The notes: a model not told the origin generated them from the sequence alone. A stretch of 61,871 nt of DNA from Ophiocordyceps camponoti-saundersi (nom. inval.) (GCA_003339415.1 PDHQ01000207.1:1-61871); one strand, 5' to 3'. Shown: positions 25,501-39,199, counted from the first letter of the stretch. Numbers and translations: made by a program.

Positions 25501-27165
25501 GCTTATATAGCCCTATTCGCTATATTTAAAATATTATTATAAATCTAAGTTAGGAGGTTAGTATTTAAGTCCTATACTCGGTAATTTAAGGGCTCGGGGT
25601 TACTATTATAATATATTCGAAGAATTCTATAATAGATATCCTAAATTCTATTAGGTATTAGTTTATTTAAATATACCTTATATACTCGAATATCCGCTAG
25701 TAAGATAGCCTCCTAAGTTTTATAAGCACTTACTTAACTTACTCGCTACTATAATATTAGATTATTTTATTAATTTAGCTATCTTAGTTATTATCTCCTA
25801 TTACTTAGCTATTACTTTTTATAGATCTATCTTTATAGCTAGCACTTTATTAGTATCTCTCTTAATCTTTTTAGATATTATATTATATAAGTTATATATA
25901 GTAAGTTAAATATTAAACTATATTAGGCTTACTATTACTATTAATAACTTTTATTTACTATTAACGTAAAAGCGCTTAATAATAGCTCGCTTATATTATT
26001 TATCTTTCTTAGCGTTTTTAATTATCTAATTTAAAAAGTTAGTAAGTAAAATCTATTAAGTTTCTAATTTTACTCGGCTATAAAGAGCCTCCGCTTATTT
26101 TATATAATTAGCTAGTAATTCTCCTTTCTTATAACTAAACTTATACGCCTCTATAATAAGGGTACTTTTTATAATTAGATTTACCTCCTTAAACTTATTT
26201 ATAAATAAAGTTACTAACTTAAACTAAGTATAATCTTTATCGTTTAACTTATTATACTAATTAGTAGCCTTATTATAAAAACCTAAAGAGAAGATCTCCC
26301 TAATAATAATATTATATATTTCTCTTTAAATACCTAATAATATTATATTAGTATTATACTAATCGAGGTACCTTTTAGCTAAGATATCTTTCGGGTATTT
26401 AGTAAATAGCTTAAGCTTTAATAGTAAAGTTAACGCTATTATAATATAACGCCTATACTTAAGTTTTATAATACTCCCTTATATTAGTATAAGATATATA
26501 ATTATTAGACTAATTTAATTTATTAGGGGAAAAGGATAAAATAGATAATATAGTAAATTTTCTAATAAACTAGGCAAATTTTATAATAAACTTATATTTA
26601 TATCTAATATTATTTTCTAATTTTCTACTTTAAAGCACTCCTTAGGTATACTCTAATAACTTATTTTTACCTATAATACTTATAATTACTAAATATCTAA
26701 CGGAACCGAGTTTTCTTTTATTAAGTATATCCGTTTCTTTAAATTAAAAAACTTCGAGCGTTAATTTATCTAGGAAGATTATACGCCCTTAATCCTTTTT
26801 ACTTACTTATCCTAATATTTTTCTTATCTTAATTACCTTTAGCGATAATAAAGAAAGGAAAAAAGGGGAAGACTATCTATACTTACGGGGTTTTCTTATA
26901 TTCTCTTATCCTCTTTCCCCTCTTATTCTCGCTTATATAGTCTTTCTTACTTTACTTATTATAAGGCTGCTTTTTTAGTAATAATAGATAGCTATAGCTA
27001 AACTTACTCTAAGTAGCTCCTACTTAACCTAATTAGAACTCGCTTCGCTTCCTAATTTAGTAATCTGCCGAAATCCTTAAATACTTAGCTATTATTACTA
27101 GATAATATTATTATATTAATTCTATAGCTTATATAGTAACGCGCTATATCTTAGTTTTATTATTA
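22506..27165 (-). pseudogene. G1 pol/gag side, RIP-destroyed
   Basis: This is the 5' (gag and RT) side of G1 on the minus strand. At about 23090-23170 the translation keeps RT-like blocks (a VKKHL stretch, and a region corresponding to VYDYRDIN in G2). The region up to about 27165 is collinear with G2 38.7-43.3 kb and G3 47.4-53.4 kb. No gag domain was recognised. Stops are TAA/TAG at expected RIP positions. Confidence 0.65.
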
Positions 27166-27363
27166 TAAAATCCCTTAATTAGTTTTAGATTATAGGATTA
27201 GATTAGATCGTATAGTATTATACGTTAGGGTATTAGTAGTTATAATCCCTTTTATATTAGTCTAATAGTAAGTCTAATAATAATAATAATTCCTCTAAGT
27301 TCCCTTTTCTTATCCTCCTATCCCTTGTCCCCTTATACCTTATCCTCTAACGCCTGCCTAATA
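27166..27363 (-). repeat. Element G1 right LTR (198 bp)
   Basis: It begins taaaatcccttaattag and ends gcctgcctaata. It keeps a few TpG (cttgtcccc, gcctgcc), so it is less completely RIPped than the G0 and G3 LTRs. Confidence 0.9.
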
Positions 27364-27367
27364 ATAC

Positions 27368-27587
27368 CTATCCGGCTATACTCCCTCTTACCCTTAATTC
27401 CTATTATATTAACAATATATATTATATTAATATTATACTAATCTTAGATCGGTATTATCTTAAGTTTAACTTCTTTTTATATATACCTCTAACCTCCTAC
27501 TTTATTTATATAAAGATAGTAATCTCTATAACGCGTATTGCGCGCGTATTATATTCCTAAGTAGCTAATAATATATATATTCTAATA
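27368..27587 (+). repeat. Element E 5' LTR, right part
   Basis: This continues the E LTR after G1. It matches the E 3' LTR part at 47105-47341 and ends atattctaata. Confidence 0.85.
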
Positions 27588-30226
27588 TTAGTAACTTTTC
27601 TTTTTTAATTAGGAATATTCGTCTTACTATATAAGTAGTTAAGGTATAATTAAGTTCTTTTAGTAGCTATTATAGATTAAATTATTTTTCTACCTCTAAG
27701 GATTTATATAATTTAAGGTCTTATAGATACTTTTTACCTTATTAATTTATTAATAAGTTTAGGTTAATATCGGGTAAATATCCGATTATTTTCTTACTAA
27801 TTTTAGTATTACCTCCTAGGGCGATATATATCGAATTATCTTTCGCGTTATCTTTTCGTATTATTAAAAGTAGATAAGGGCTATAAGGTAATAATTATAA
27901 TATTATATATTATTATTAAGAAAATATAATATAACGCTACGATAAAATATCTAAGTTTATTAGCTAATTTTATAGCTATAGTTACTTTTAAATAGCTATA
28001 AGACTAATACTTAAATCCCTTAAATATTTAATAAACTAGCTACGGGGATATTATTAAAGCGTCTTACTTTAAAAACCCCTAGTAAGTATTAGTTATCGTA
28101 AGGGGGAATATCCCTTATTAATTAATAAACCCTTATAGCTAGTAAGGGTTATCTTTATCTTATAATATTTCTTATTTTTATATTATAGTACTTATTAACT
28201 TAGTTTTATTATTTTTAGCCTTATCCTTATTATTTAATTATTATTACTATACCCCCGGGGCGGTTTAACGCCTTTATAATATATATTATTCTTCTTTATA
28301 TTATAGCCTCGGGGGTATAGTAGGGGTATTATACTCCCTTAATAGCTTTTCTCTTTTAGTCTATAAACTAGAAAAGTAAATAGAATATATAAAATAAAAA
28401 GAGATATACTTAGTAAAGAGGGGTTTAAGTAGTCTTCGAAAAATAAAAAGAATAAATATTAAAAAAAAAACTAATATAAGGGGGAAAGAAAGGAAAATTA
28501 AAAGGGGGATAAAGGCCTTTTATAATTAAGAGGTACGTACTAATTTAAATACTAACCTTAATAATAATAATATATACTAACTTACTATATATTAATTTAC
28601 CTTAATAATAAAAATATATATTAATATTTTAGATATTAGTTTACTTTAATAATATAAGGTAAGGGTATATACTTATCGTAAAGGGGTAAATTAGTAAGTT
28701 AGTAACCTTACTTATAAATTACCCCGCGCCTTAGCTTTATATTCCCCTTCTTCCCTTCTCCTTTATATTAATCGTTATTATTATTATTATCGTTATTATT
28801 ATATACTAAAAATAAATTTAAGTTAATTTTAAGCTAAGTATAATAAAGATTTATACTAACTTTAAGGTAAGATTATATTTATACTTAAATAATACCCTTA
28901 TATTTCTATTACGCTACGCGGCTATTACGTTATTATCTTAAGCCCTAAGTTAGAAGCTAATATTAATAATAATAATACGCTATATAAGATAATATATTAA
29001 TATATAGAAAATATATTAATCTTAACTTAACCTTAAGTTAGCTATAAATCGAAATTATATTAATAACTAATATATTTCTAAACTTAGCTTCCTTTTAATA
29101 TATATATCCGTTACCTACTCCCTTAGTAGCTTACGCTCTAAGCGTTATATTAGCTATTTTATTCTACCTACGCGCTAAGACGCTATTACTTATAAACGCG
29201 GCGATTTTAATTACGCTTTATTATACGTAACTTAAGGACTATAATCTTTTCGCGTCCGTGCCGCCGCCTACGCTATTATCTTAAGCGTAGCGCGACTAAA
29301 TTAAACGCGGCGATATAAAAAAGGTGCCCCCTTATTAAAATTATATTAATTATATAAGTAAATAAAAGCTAGCTATTAACGCTTATTAGGAATAAGTATC
29401 TTAGCTAATAATAGCTTATTACGCTTATATAAAAATAGGTATTTATTATAATAATATATATATAGCTTATTTTCTAAGTTTAGATATTATATAAGCTAAT
29501 ATTAACTTAATAAATAGTTTTTATAATAGTAGCCTTAGCTTAAGCTTTAGCTATCTTTATAAGCGATAATATACTTCTATATAAAAACTAATATATTAAG
29601 GTAAGTTTAATAATAATATAATCCTTATTTAAGTTTAAGTTAATATCTAACTAATATTATTAATACGCTAATATCGCTTACTTTATATTTTAAGCTTAGC
29701 GAGAAGCGCGTTCTCCTTAGTATTTATACTAAGGGTAATACTAAAGGACTCTAATTTTAGGGTTTCTTTTTCGTTTTTATTATTTTTATTTTTCCTTTTT
29801 ATTATTTTTATCTTTTATATTTTATTAAATTAATTGTTTTATAAAAGATTTTTTTCTAATTTTTATAAAATATTATAAAATAAAATATACTAAGTAATTA
29901 CTAAAACTAATTTAAGATTAATATAACTCTAAGTTAAAATTAAAATAAGGTCTTATAAACCGTAAACTAAATCCGAAAAAAAAAGAATAAGTAAACGATA
30001 TTAACTTATAATAAGTTATTATTAAGTACTAAGATATTTAAATTATTAAATATTAACCGGATATTAGTTAAAGTATATTTATAATTTATAAAAATAATAA
30101 TTATAGCTTCTAATATATTAGTATTTTAATAATTACTATTATTAAAATTATTTTTCTAAATTTAATTATACTTTAAATAATAAAAGATAATTATTATAAA
30201 AATAACTTAGCTTTATTACTAATTAG
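27588..30226 (+). mobile_element. Element E internal region, non-coding
   Basis: It starts with ttagtaacttttctttt, probably a RIPped primer-binding site (tTGGTAAC to tTAGTAAC), shared with elements D and F. It is collinear with D 49894-52456. It holds inverted repeats at 28245-28322, an ATT microsatellite at about 28768-28803 and short A/G-rich tracts. No frame or protein domain is recognisable, which suggests a large non-autonomous LTR element. Confidence 0.75.
28245..28322 (+). repeat. Inverted repeat (possible RNA hairpin) in E
   Basis: The arm tactatacccccggggc (28245-28261) pairs with gcctcgggggtatagta (28306-28322) at 16 of 17 positions around a 44-base loop. Element D has a counterpart at the same relative place (50523-50573) with a different stem sequence that still pairs. 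Confidence 0.7.
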
Positions 30227-30486
30227 TATTAATTAAGTATTCTTCCTAAGCTAAATAAGAGGCTAATATTATATTTCGCTTTTATCGTAATATATAAATT
30301 AATAATTATAAGGAACTTTATATATACATATATTAACTTAATTAATAGGGTTCGGGTATTTTTATTAGATTATATAGCTAAAAAATATTATATCTCCTAT
30401 TTAATATACTTTAGCGGAAAAAGTTATAAATAATTAATTTAATAACTCTATTTATAATTTTTTACTTAAATAAAAGTATAGAAAAG
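30227..30486 (+). repeat. Element E 3' LTR, left part
   Basis: It starts tattaattaagtattc and is cut by F at the target aaaag (30482-30486). It continues at 47105. Confidence 0.85.
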
Positions 30487-30897
30487 TATTAGTTAGCCTT
30501 CGTAGTGCGTATATAGGAGTTAATAGCGATTACTAGTACTAAAGGTATAATTCTTCTAGTTTATAATATTCGTTTATATCTTCTCTAAAAACGAAGGGAA
30601 TTCTACGTTTACTTATATATAAAATATCCTTACGTATACTCTCTTCTTCTATACTCGATATTAGATTAAGTATAATCTAATCTTTTCCCGAAACTAATCC
30701 GATATCGACTAGGAGTTTATTAAAGCTCCTATCTAAAATATTATAATAAAAATATAATTAAAACTTACCTTACTTCTTATTACCTAAGTCCCTTTAATAT
30801 ATCCTACGTAATATACCCCTTTTCCCCCTATCTTAGGTATATATAAATCTTATTCTATACTTATATAAATTTTAGTTATTCTTATATAAGTCTAATA
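30487..30897 (+). repeat. Element F 5' LTR (411 bp)
   Basis: It begins tattagttagccttcg and ends ataagtctaata. It is the same length as the 3' copy at 46689-47099. Confidence 0.9.
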
Positions 30898-30932
30898 TTA
30901 GTAACTTTTTCTTTTTTAGGAAAAGGCAATTC

Positions 30933-30948
30933 CTCGGCTTATGCCGAG
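30933..30948 (+). repeat. Small hairpin just inside the F 5' LTR
   Basis: The perfect stem ctcggc/gccgag with loop ttat lies 35 bases after the LTR and still contains a TpG, unusual here. Leader hairpins are common in retroelements, so this may be a leader structure; that is inference. Confidence 0.5.
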
Positions 30949-31689
30949 TTAAGGTATTTCTTTTTCTAAGTTATAAAGCCTTAGACTTAGATATTAAAAG
31001 TATTAATATCGATTAGGCGTTCTAGCGCCTTATTTAAATTATCCTTAGTTATAATATCTATAAGGTTATCTAAACTATTTATCTATTTAATTTCCTTAAT
31101 TTTCTAATTCTTATAAGACTTTTTTATTAATATAATATTAATTATTAACTTTTTTTTTTCGTAATCCTAAGCTTTACTAAATATTTATATAGCGAGTATA
31201 AGTTAGTATAGATAATAGTTTAGATCGCGCTTAATCTAAGTTTAGACCGAATTCTTATTAATATTAAGCTAATAAAGATATTAATATCGAAGCTAGCCGA
31301 TATCTTATATATTTTAAACGCTAGTATAAACTATATTACTTTTTTATATTTCGTTAAGCTTTAGTAGATAATATTCTAGGAAAGCGTAAACTTATCTTTA
31401 CCGCTAGTTTCTTATCTAAATATAATAATATATTTAATTTATAAAGATAAGTTAGAGTTATTTATAAAAGAACTATTAGTAAAAATATAAAGCTTTATAT
31501 TATTTAGTAATATAAGGATATATTATAATCTTTAGTTTTAATATTTTTACTATTATTATAGCTTTTTATTAAGCTTCTTATAGTTTTTTCTATCTAAAAA
31601 TTACTTTTAGGTAATAACGGAAAAATTATAAGCGGTTTCGGGTTAATAGATAAAGGCGATATAAGTACCTTAGGTATATTATTCGAGGT

Positions 31690-33203
31690 ATTACTAAGCG
31701 TAATCTAGGGCGGAGTAATTAATAAGTTAAATCTTAGCCGCTTAGCTTTTTTATCGAAAGGAGATCGAACTCGGGGCGAGGTTAATCCGAAATCTATTAA
31801 AGTTCGTAATATCCCTAGCTTAGAGGATAGTCTTAAGTTTAATATAAAACTAAGCGGCAGTTATCTACTTATTTTTTAAATCTAAGGCCTTTATATTAAA
31901 TATAAAAGTATCGTTAGTTTATAAACTAATAAGCTTAAAATATACTTAATCGCTATACTTAATAAGGAGGTAGGTATTAAAAGTCGATATTTATATTTAT
32001 AGTTATTAAAGATAATAGTTTTAGTAAGTTTAAAATTAATAAATACTAGCCTTTATAATACTATATAGCGGCTTAATAATATAAATTATAATATTTAAAA
32101 AATATTAGTTTTTTATCTTAAGGGGAAGCGTAGCGATAATAGTCCTTTTAAGGTTAGATTATAGCTATAAGTATATTTAAGTAATATTATATAAGCTTAG
32201 TTTAAATCCTAATTAAAGAGTAGCTAAGGTAAAAGCGAAAATAAGCTATTAGCTAACTTATTATATTATCGGGGATTAGGTAAAAATAATATCCTTACCC
32301 TTATCGCTATAACTTATAATAATAAGCTTAGATTTTTTATATAGGTAGTTAATACCTATCCCCTTAATTTCCTAAACTATATAAGCTTTAAAAATATAAA
32401 CGTTATAATATTTAATAATATTATATTTTTTTAAAAAAAAGATATTATAGCTAATAAGGTTATTAATCTCTTAAGTATCCGAAGCTTTAAAAAGTTAGCT
32501 AGCTATTATAATTTTTCTTTTAGCTTAAAATTAGAAAGATAATAATATATTATCTTTTTCCTTTTATATTATAAAAGCGTTATCTATAGAGAGATTTCGA
32601 GGAATATATATAGTAATCTTTAGATAGGGCGTTACTTAGAATAATACTAAAGTTAAGTTAATATTAGGAGAAGGTAAAGTTAGTATTAATTTAGGGCTTT
32701 TATACGGAGGTATTAGAAAAAAGCGGATATACGTAGATTAGAAAAAATAAAATCCGTATAGGAGATTAACGGTAATATTATAGCTATCGATAAAGAGAAA
32801 AATATATAGTTTTATTTATTTACTAAGTTTACGCTAAACGTAAACTTAGCTATTTAAAAATAGCTATAAAATATTAGAGATATCGGGGCTATTTCGTATA
32901 AATAAAGCGTTATAGATTATCTATTAAGTATAATATTTCCGGAGTTTAGTTATAGCTTTCTAAATAGCGGTAGCCTATTATAAGGTAAAAAAGGTTAGAG
33001 CTAAGTTAGGGTATATATATAGGTAAGCTCTAAAAATTAAAAAAGTTAGGATAAGTTTATTAAGTTTTACTATATCGTTAACTACTTTTATAGCTATTTA
33101 TAAAATAAAATCCTAACTAATATTAAGTTAAAGTTTAGCTAAGATTACCTTATAAGCGCGTTAAAAAGGGGTATAGTATTATTTAATTTTCCTAATTAAC
33201 TAA
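31690..33203 (+). pseudogene. Unidentified RIPped coding relic in F, 5' part
   Basis: Plus-strand translation between about 31690 and 32640 is near-open, with breaks mostly TAA/TAG, for example a stretch rich in charged residues around 31740-31870 (LSRLAFLSKGDRTRGEV). No domain was recognised. It ends where G2 is inserted and may continue at 43522. Confidence 0.4.
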
Positions 33204-33401
33204 TAAAATCCCTCGATCGGTCTCAAATTATAGGATTAGATTAGATTATATAGGGTTATATATTAGGGCATTAGTAGTCGTGATCCCTTTTATATTAGTC
33301 TAATAGCAAATCTAATAATAATAATAATTCCTCTAAGTTCCCTTTTCTTATCCTCCTATCCCTTATCCCCTTATACCTTATCCTCTAACGCCTACCTAAT
33401 A
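33204..33401 (-). repeat. Element G2 left LTR (198 bp)
   Basis: It begins taaaatccctcgatcgg and ends cctacctaata. It still carries some CpA and TpG (tctcaaatta, gtcgtgatcc, agcaaatc). Confidence 0.92.
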
Positions 33402-35760
33402 AAGTAGGGGGTATCTTTATTATAGTCGCCTACGACCACCTTTTCTATCTAAACCTCTCTATTATAACCCTCCTTAAATAGCCTAAATCGGAATAGCCTA
33501 GATTAGGGCGGTATGCCCCTAATTTCCGTTAACCTACTTAACTTAGTAGGAGACCTTTCTTCTCGTCCTTAGTCCGATTAGTCCGATAGCTTTACCTTTT
33601 TAACTACTTTATCGCCCGACTAGGCAGCGGTAATAGGCCTCTTTAATTTAGTTATCTAGCTAGAATATTATATAGAAGGGTCCTAAGTAGCGATAATAGG
33701 CCTCTTTAACTTAGGTATCTAGTTAGAATATTATATAGATAGGTCTAATATTATTTATTTATCGAACTTTTCGAAGAACGCTTCTATTACCTAGCGTAAT
33801 ATTAACTTAATAACTATACTTAGAGGGGTTTAGATAGTATCTCGAATTAACGTAGATTAAAAAGTATCGTATATTATTTCTTTAATAACCTCCTAGATTA
33901 ATATCGATTAGAAAATATCCCGTAATATTTCCTTAATAGCCCCTTATAACTAGGTAGTATTAGTCGTATCTATTAAGGGTCTCTTTAATTAAATTAATAT
34001 CTAATTAAATATCCTTATTAATTCGTTACGAATTATAAGGATTATCCTTTTATTCTCCTTTATAGATATTATCTATCTAATACCTCGCTTTATTTTTATC
34101 GCTAATTAAAATTCCGTATATTCGTGGCGGATAATTTCTCTTATCTCGGTTATTTATTAATCTCTCTATTCGTTTATTATAATTTATTACTCGGTTAGTT
34201 ATCTAACTTTCTACTTATTTATAATAGTTATAAGCGTTTCTATCTTAGCGCTTATTATATTCGCTAGTGCTTTTATCTTAGCTCGCTACTTAGTTATTAA
34301 TATAGTTTACGTCTTTCTCTTATAAACGTTCGAGTTTATAGTTATTATATAAATAATCTAAGCGGCTTAGGGCTACTTAGGCTTAGGCGGGATTATCGCT
34401 ACTAATATAAAGGTTTATAGAATAGCTATTTTTATAAGAATAGATATTTATAGAGTAACTATCTTTCCTAAAGCTATTACGGTAAAGGTAGCAGCTTTAG
34501 AGGTAACTATTATTAGGACCTAAGTATTAGAACTAGAGGCTAGGGTCGTAATAACTTTCTTTATTAGAACCTAAGTTAGAACCTAAGTAATAAAACTAGC
34601 AGGGGTCGTAACTTAGGTAGTAGAACTAGCAGGGGTAGTTTTTATCTATCCCTATCTAACGGATTTCTATAATAGCCCTAACAGGCTTATTTAAGAGGGA
34701 ATCGGTTAGCTTCCTAATAGGGTCATTTAAGAGGGAATTAGTTAGTTTATCGGAATAGATATCGCCTTAGTAGAACTTAAACTTGGGGTTATTAGCTTAG
34801 CTAGAGTTAATTTTATTAGCGTTTTTATTAGCGTTTTCGTAAGTATATTATCTATTAATAAACGCCGTTTATCCTTATTACTAATTCTATTTACGGAGAC
34901 TAAAATATAACTATCCGATTTATCTTCTTCTTATTTATTTATTAGTTTAATTATCGGTTCTATAATAGAAATTAGTAGTATAAGCTAGGTAGCTTTCTTT
35001 TCGATTACGCGTTATATATTCTAATTAACCTTAAACTTAGATACCTTTTTAGCGTTCTAGGCTCCCGCCTTAAAGCTAGGTATAGTAACTACCTATTACT
35101 AATTATAGCCGTTTCCTTTAAGTGCTAGTTTAGATAAGGCGGCTCTTAGTATATTTATATCTTCTTAGCCCTTAGGCTTATCTTAAATTAGTTACTTAAT
35201 ATTAACGATTATATAATCGTATAGATACTAAGCTATTTTAAAGAAAGATTCGCTAATAGTAAATAGGATCCGTTTTTATATATCTTTTATTACTATAATA
35301 ATCTCTATTATTAGAGGAAATTTACTATCTTTACCTTTTTTAATTTTAGTATTAGCGAAATTATATACCGTCTTATATAACCTCTAAAGCTTATCTAGCT
35401 TTATAGGCTAATTTTTCGGTAATATATTTATTATAATATCCTATTCCGGGACCTAGAACTTTTAAATATTTACTATAACTATTAAGAGTGCTAATTTATC
35501 TTATATAACCTTAGCGAGGTACTAAGCTACCTAGTCTCCTTTAGCTACTTATTTAGCTAAGATATAGCTATATAGAGTGCCTATAATAGGGGAGATTTTT
35601 AAGTTTTTAAAAACCTTAAATTTCTAATTTTCCCTTATTTACTTATAAAATATCTCTTAGTATCGTTTAAACTTTTATTATATAGTTTTATATTATTTAT
35701 AAATAGTAAGGTTTTTCTTAGGGTTAATTTTTTCTTCCGTTAGGTAATCTATAATCTTAT
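33402..35760 (-). pseudogene. G2 region downstream of integrase, possibly an extra frame
   Basis: It is present collinearly in G1 (11219-13520). Short repeats such as gtagaactagcaggggt recur at 34470-34740. The minus-strand translation is rich in Tyr, Ser, Asn and Pro (for example around 34390-34680), with stops limited to TAA/TAG. The plus strand is also fairly open, so strand and coding nature are uncertain. It may be an extra ORF or a long 3' untranslated part. Confidence 0.35.
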
Positions 35761-35779
35761 ATACTTATATAAGGATAAC

Positions 35780-36300
35780 TATAAGAAATAGGAGATAGAT
35801 AGTATATAAGGGTATAATATATATAAAGACGGAAAATAGTAATATACGATAAGAAAAATAAGTATATAATAAGAGAAACGAGTATACGATAAGGAGAAGA
35901 GAATACGAGTAAAAATAAGTGCACGATAATAGAAATAAGTATACGATAAGGAGAAGAAAATACGCGATAATAGATCGTAGTATATAATAAAAAGAAATAA
36001 GGAAAAGGAGCGCACGATAAGAAAATAATAGCGTTAACGCTTAGTAAGATAAAGAGAGAGAAAAGTAATATAAAATCGTATATACCGATAAGTTAGAAAA
36101 GGTATATATAGGTAAGAAGAAGAGGTTATATATAAACTAATATCCGATAAGTTAGAAAAAGTATATATAGGTAAGAAGAAGAGATAAGTTAAGAGAATAG
36201 CTAAAAGAAAATAGGGTATATAAAGATATAATCGAGTGCACGATACCTGCGAAGGTATGCGAGGTTAAAGGTATGCGAGGTATAGTGCAAAAAAAATAGA
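35780..36300. repeat. Purine-rich tandem repeats inside G2
   Basis: This is the counterpart of 13540-14110 in G1. Units include acgataagagaaacgagtat and the end has two copies of ggtatgcgaggt (36254-36281) that escaped RIP and are not seen in G1. The apparent minus-strand frame 35779-36015 is a composition artefact. Confidence 0.8.
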
Positions 36301-37164
36301 AAATAAAAGAGTAAAATAAATATAAACAACCGTTAGCGATCCTTAGCCCCTTAGCTAGCTAATAGCTATTAATAATCCACCGTAATAACTTAATATTTAC
36401 CGTAGCAAGTTATTATTCTTAGTCTATTCCCACTTAACCCCACGCGTTTCCTTACCTCTAACTTCTTATAATAGCGAGTTCCTATAAGCGTAAGGGTCTT
36501 TACCCTAAAGCTTATCTATTCCTTTACCTAGCTTATAGCCCTATTAGGTAGCTATATTCTATATTACCCGCCGTAGGGGTATTAAATATACCTTACGTAA
36601 TATAAATAGTTTAAGATCGTCTACGTAAAGCTTTCGCAAAACTTAGCGTCTAATAACGCTGCGGATTAGATATATAATAGATAAGATAACTTTAATAATA
36701 ATAAATAGGTTATCCTATATAGTTACGAACTTCCTATACGATATATTTACCTTATCTTACCTTTCCTATATAAAGTTACTAACTCGTAAAGCACGTTATA
36801 GTTTAATATTATATTTAGTTATATTAAAATTAGCTAAAATATCCTAGATTATATCCTTTTCTTCTACTATAGCTAATATTAAATCGCGGACTATCTAGTT
36901 ATCCCGGTTAAAATAGTCGAAATTAGATTATTTAGCTCTAAGTATCTCTTTATTCTAATATATAATTACGGGGTTAAATCTTAATATAGCTTTTGCTAGA
37001 GTTACCCTTAAAGTCTTAACTTTTCGAGAATTTAGCATATTAGTAATCTAAGGTAACGCTTTATTCTACGCTTCTAAGGAGATACTAGACCGCTTAAGAC
37101 TCTATTTTCGTAATTAGTTTTTTACTAGTCGGACGTACCTCTCCGCTAGTTTAGTACTCTAAGA

Positions 37165-37440
37165 GTATAAGACTAGGCTAAACTTCTATTTAACCCTATA
37201 TCGCTTAGCTATATCTTCTATAATAGTATTAGCGAAATAGCGTCCGTTATCCGAGTAAATAGCTTTAGGCTAGCTAAATACTAAATTTTAGTAATATTAC
37301 TATATATCTACTACCTCTAAGCTAGTCGTATTTTCGTATACTTAAGTTAATAGGAAACGCGTTATATAATCTATAGCTATTAGAATATATTAATATCTAT
37401 AAGCACTAATAGGCGTAATAGGTCCTAGGAAGTTAACGAC
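37165..37440 (-). pseudogene. G2 integrase core relic
   Basis: The minus-strand translation keeps the retroviral-type integrase core order: LIAIDYITRFLLT (first catalytic Asp region, about 37357-37395), then PKAIYSDNGRYFAN (second Asp, SDNG, about 37225-37266), then a stretch leading towards the expected Glu region. Breaks are TAA/TAG where Gln or Trp codons are expected. Integrase inserts the cDNA copy into the genome; this one is dead. Confidence 0.85.
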
Positions 37441-37974
37441 TACTATTTTTTATAGCTTATATATTATAATCTATCTATATTTTAACTTAGGTAAATATAG
37501 TATAGTTTACTAGTAAATTATATAAGATATATAATAATAGGTAATATCTAATCGATAAGTTAGCTATTATAAGATTCCTCTTAAATTCGCTAGAGTCTTT
37601 TTTTTAGAGAAATAGCCTAATATATTATAAATACTTTATAACTTTAACTAAATATTCGACTATAGATAATACTTAGCTTACTATTTATTCGATTTAATAT
37701 AATATAGGATCTTATTCTAAACTTAATATCTAATAGCTATCCTCTAGATATAGTAACGTCTATTATTTAGTAATACTTATATTCTATTAATAAGAAAAAG
37801 CATAATTTCCGTATATTATAGGTTTCCTAGCTAAGGGGATATAGCCGCCTAGAGGTAAGATACCTCTTTACTTACTAGCGGTTTACCTAACAGGAGTTAA
37901 GTAGCCTTAATAATATCTAACGCTAGTATAATATAGCCCTTTATATTTAGAGCGTTACTTTTTAAAGCGTTATA

Positions 37975-38560
37975 TAATCTAGATATACTATCCGCGATTC
38001 TAATAATCTTCGTTATATTCGGGCGGTAGATATATTTAATATCCCGTTCTTAAAAAATATTAATCTACCTTATAATTTTACTATACGTTTCCGCTATATT
38101 CGTTATTAAGTTAATAATACTTTTATAATCCGTATAAATCTTAAGGGGATATAGGGATATATTTACTATTTACTAGTATTCCTTAATCGCGTAAATAATA
38201 GCTAATATTTCTTTTTTAGGTATAGAATATCGCTATTTTAAATTACTTAGCTAAAATAATATCTATATAATAATTTTTATATCTTAGAAATTAGAGTCTC
38301 TAATAAATATTTTATCGGGATAGTTATCGAGTTAATAGAGAACGGCCTTAGTCTTAGTATTAGATATATCTATTATTAGGTAAAATTATATATTTATCTT
38401 TACTCCGAATATTACGTTATTCTAGATAGCTTAGTATAAGAATTATAAAGCTTCTACCGCCTCCGGCGTCTAAATAGGTTTATCCTAACGTTATACCTCT
38501 AGTTATATAGATTAGTATCCTAATAGAGTTACCTTATTTACCTTTTTAAAGAACGCTTCC
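37975..38560 (-). pseudogene. G2 RT thumb and RNase H relic
   Basis: The minus-strand translation includes DISNTKTKAVLY (the DAS..GAVL block of Ty3/Gypsy RNase H), then YSIPKKEILAIIYAIKEY, then PLKIYTDYKSIINLIT (TDH-type block), and ends ADSISRL. All are in one frame, interrupted only by TAA/TAG. In G1 this region is separated from the RT palm by element B. Confidence 0.88.
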
Positions 38561-39199
38561 TTAATAAGTCTAGCCCTATTTACTCTCCTTAGTATAAAAT
38601 AATAAAGGAACGGGGTTAGCTATAGTATTATTTAAACTTCTTCCTAAGATTAAGGGGGTTATTTTTAGAAATAGTCTCCTAACTACGTAAATCTCTGCTG
38701 ATATTTAGTTCCTAGACGAAATCGCCCTACTTCTAATTCGAACCTAACTAATTTAGCCGTGCTATTAAATAGCTTCGTTTTCTTACCCGCGAGATTAATT
38801 AGCGCTTATATTACTCTAAGGAAATATTAATATCGAAAGAAATTGAAATATCTATTAAAAGTTTCGCTACTAAGGTTATAATCGTCGATATAAACGAATA
38901 TTAACGTTAAGTACTTTATAGTAAAACTTAATAATATTTAATATTTAACCTTATCCGCTAATACTAATCTACTAAACGCGATATCCCCGTACCTTATATA
39001 CGTAAAAGGGGCGCTTATTAGTCCTTACGGTATATTAATATATTCCTATATATTATTAGGGGCGGTAAAGCCTATTTTATATATATCCTCCGGCTATATT
39101 AAGATTAATTAGAACCTATTAAACGTATCTAGCTAAGAGAAAACTATTAGTTATCTAATATATACTTAGTCTAAATCGACTTCTAGGTTATAATACGGA

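Larger units (their letters stand above)
11021..27363 (-). mobile_element. Element G1: full-length family-G Ty3/Gypsy element interrupted by element B
   Basis: It has two 198-bp LTRs (11021-11218 and 27166-27363) and the 4-bp duplication atac on both sides (11017-11020 and 27364-27367). Removing B and one copy of its target gives 10321 bp, against 10314 bp for G2. Minus-strand pol relics are collinear with G2: RT at about 23.09-23.17 kb, RNase H at about 15.8-16.2 kb and integrase at about 15.0-15.3 kb. B splits pol between the RT palm and RNase H. Frames are destroyed by RIP. Confidence 0.92.
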
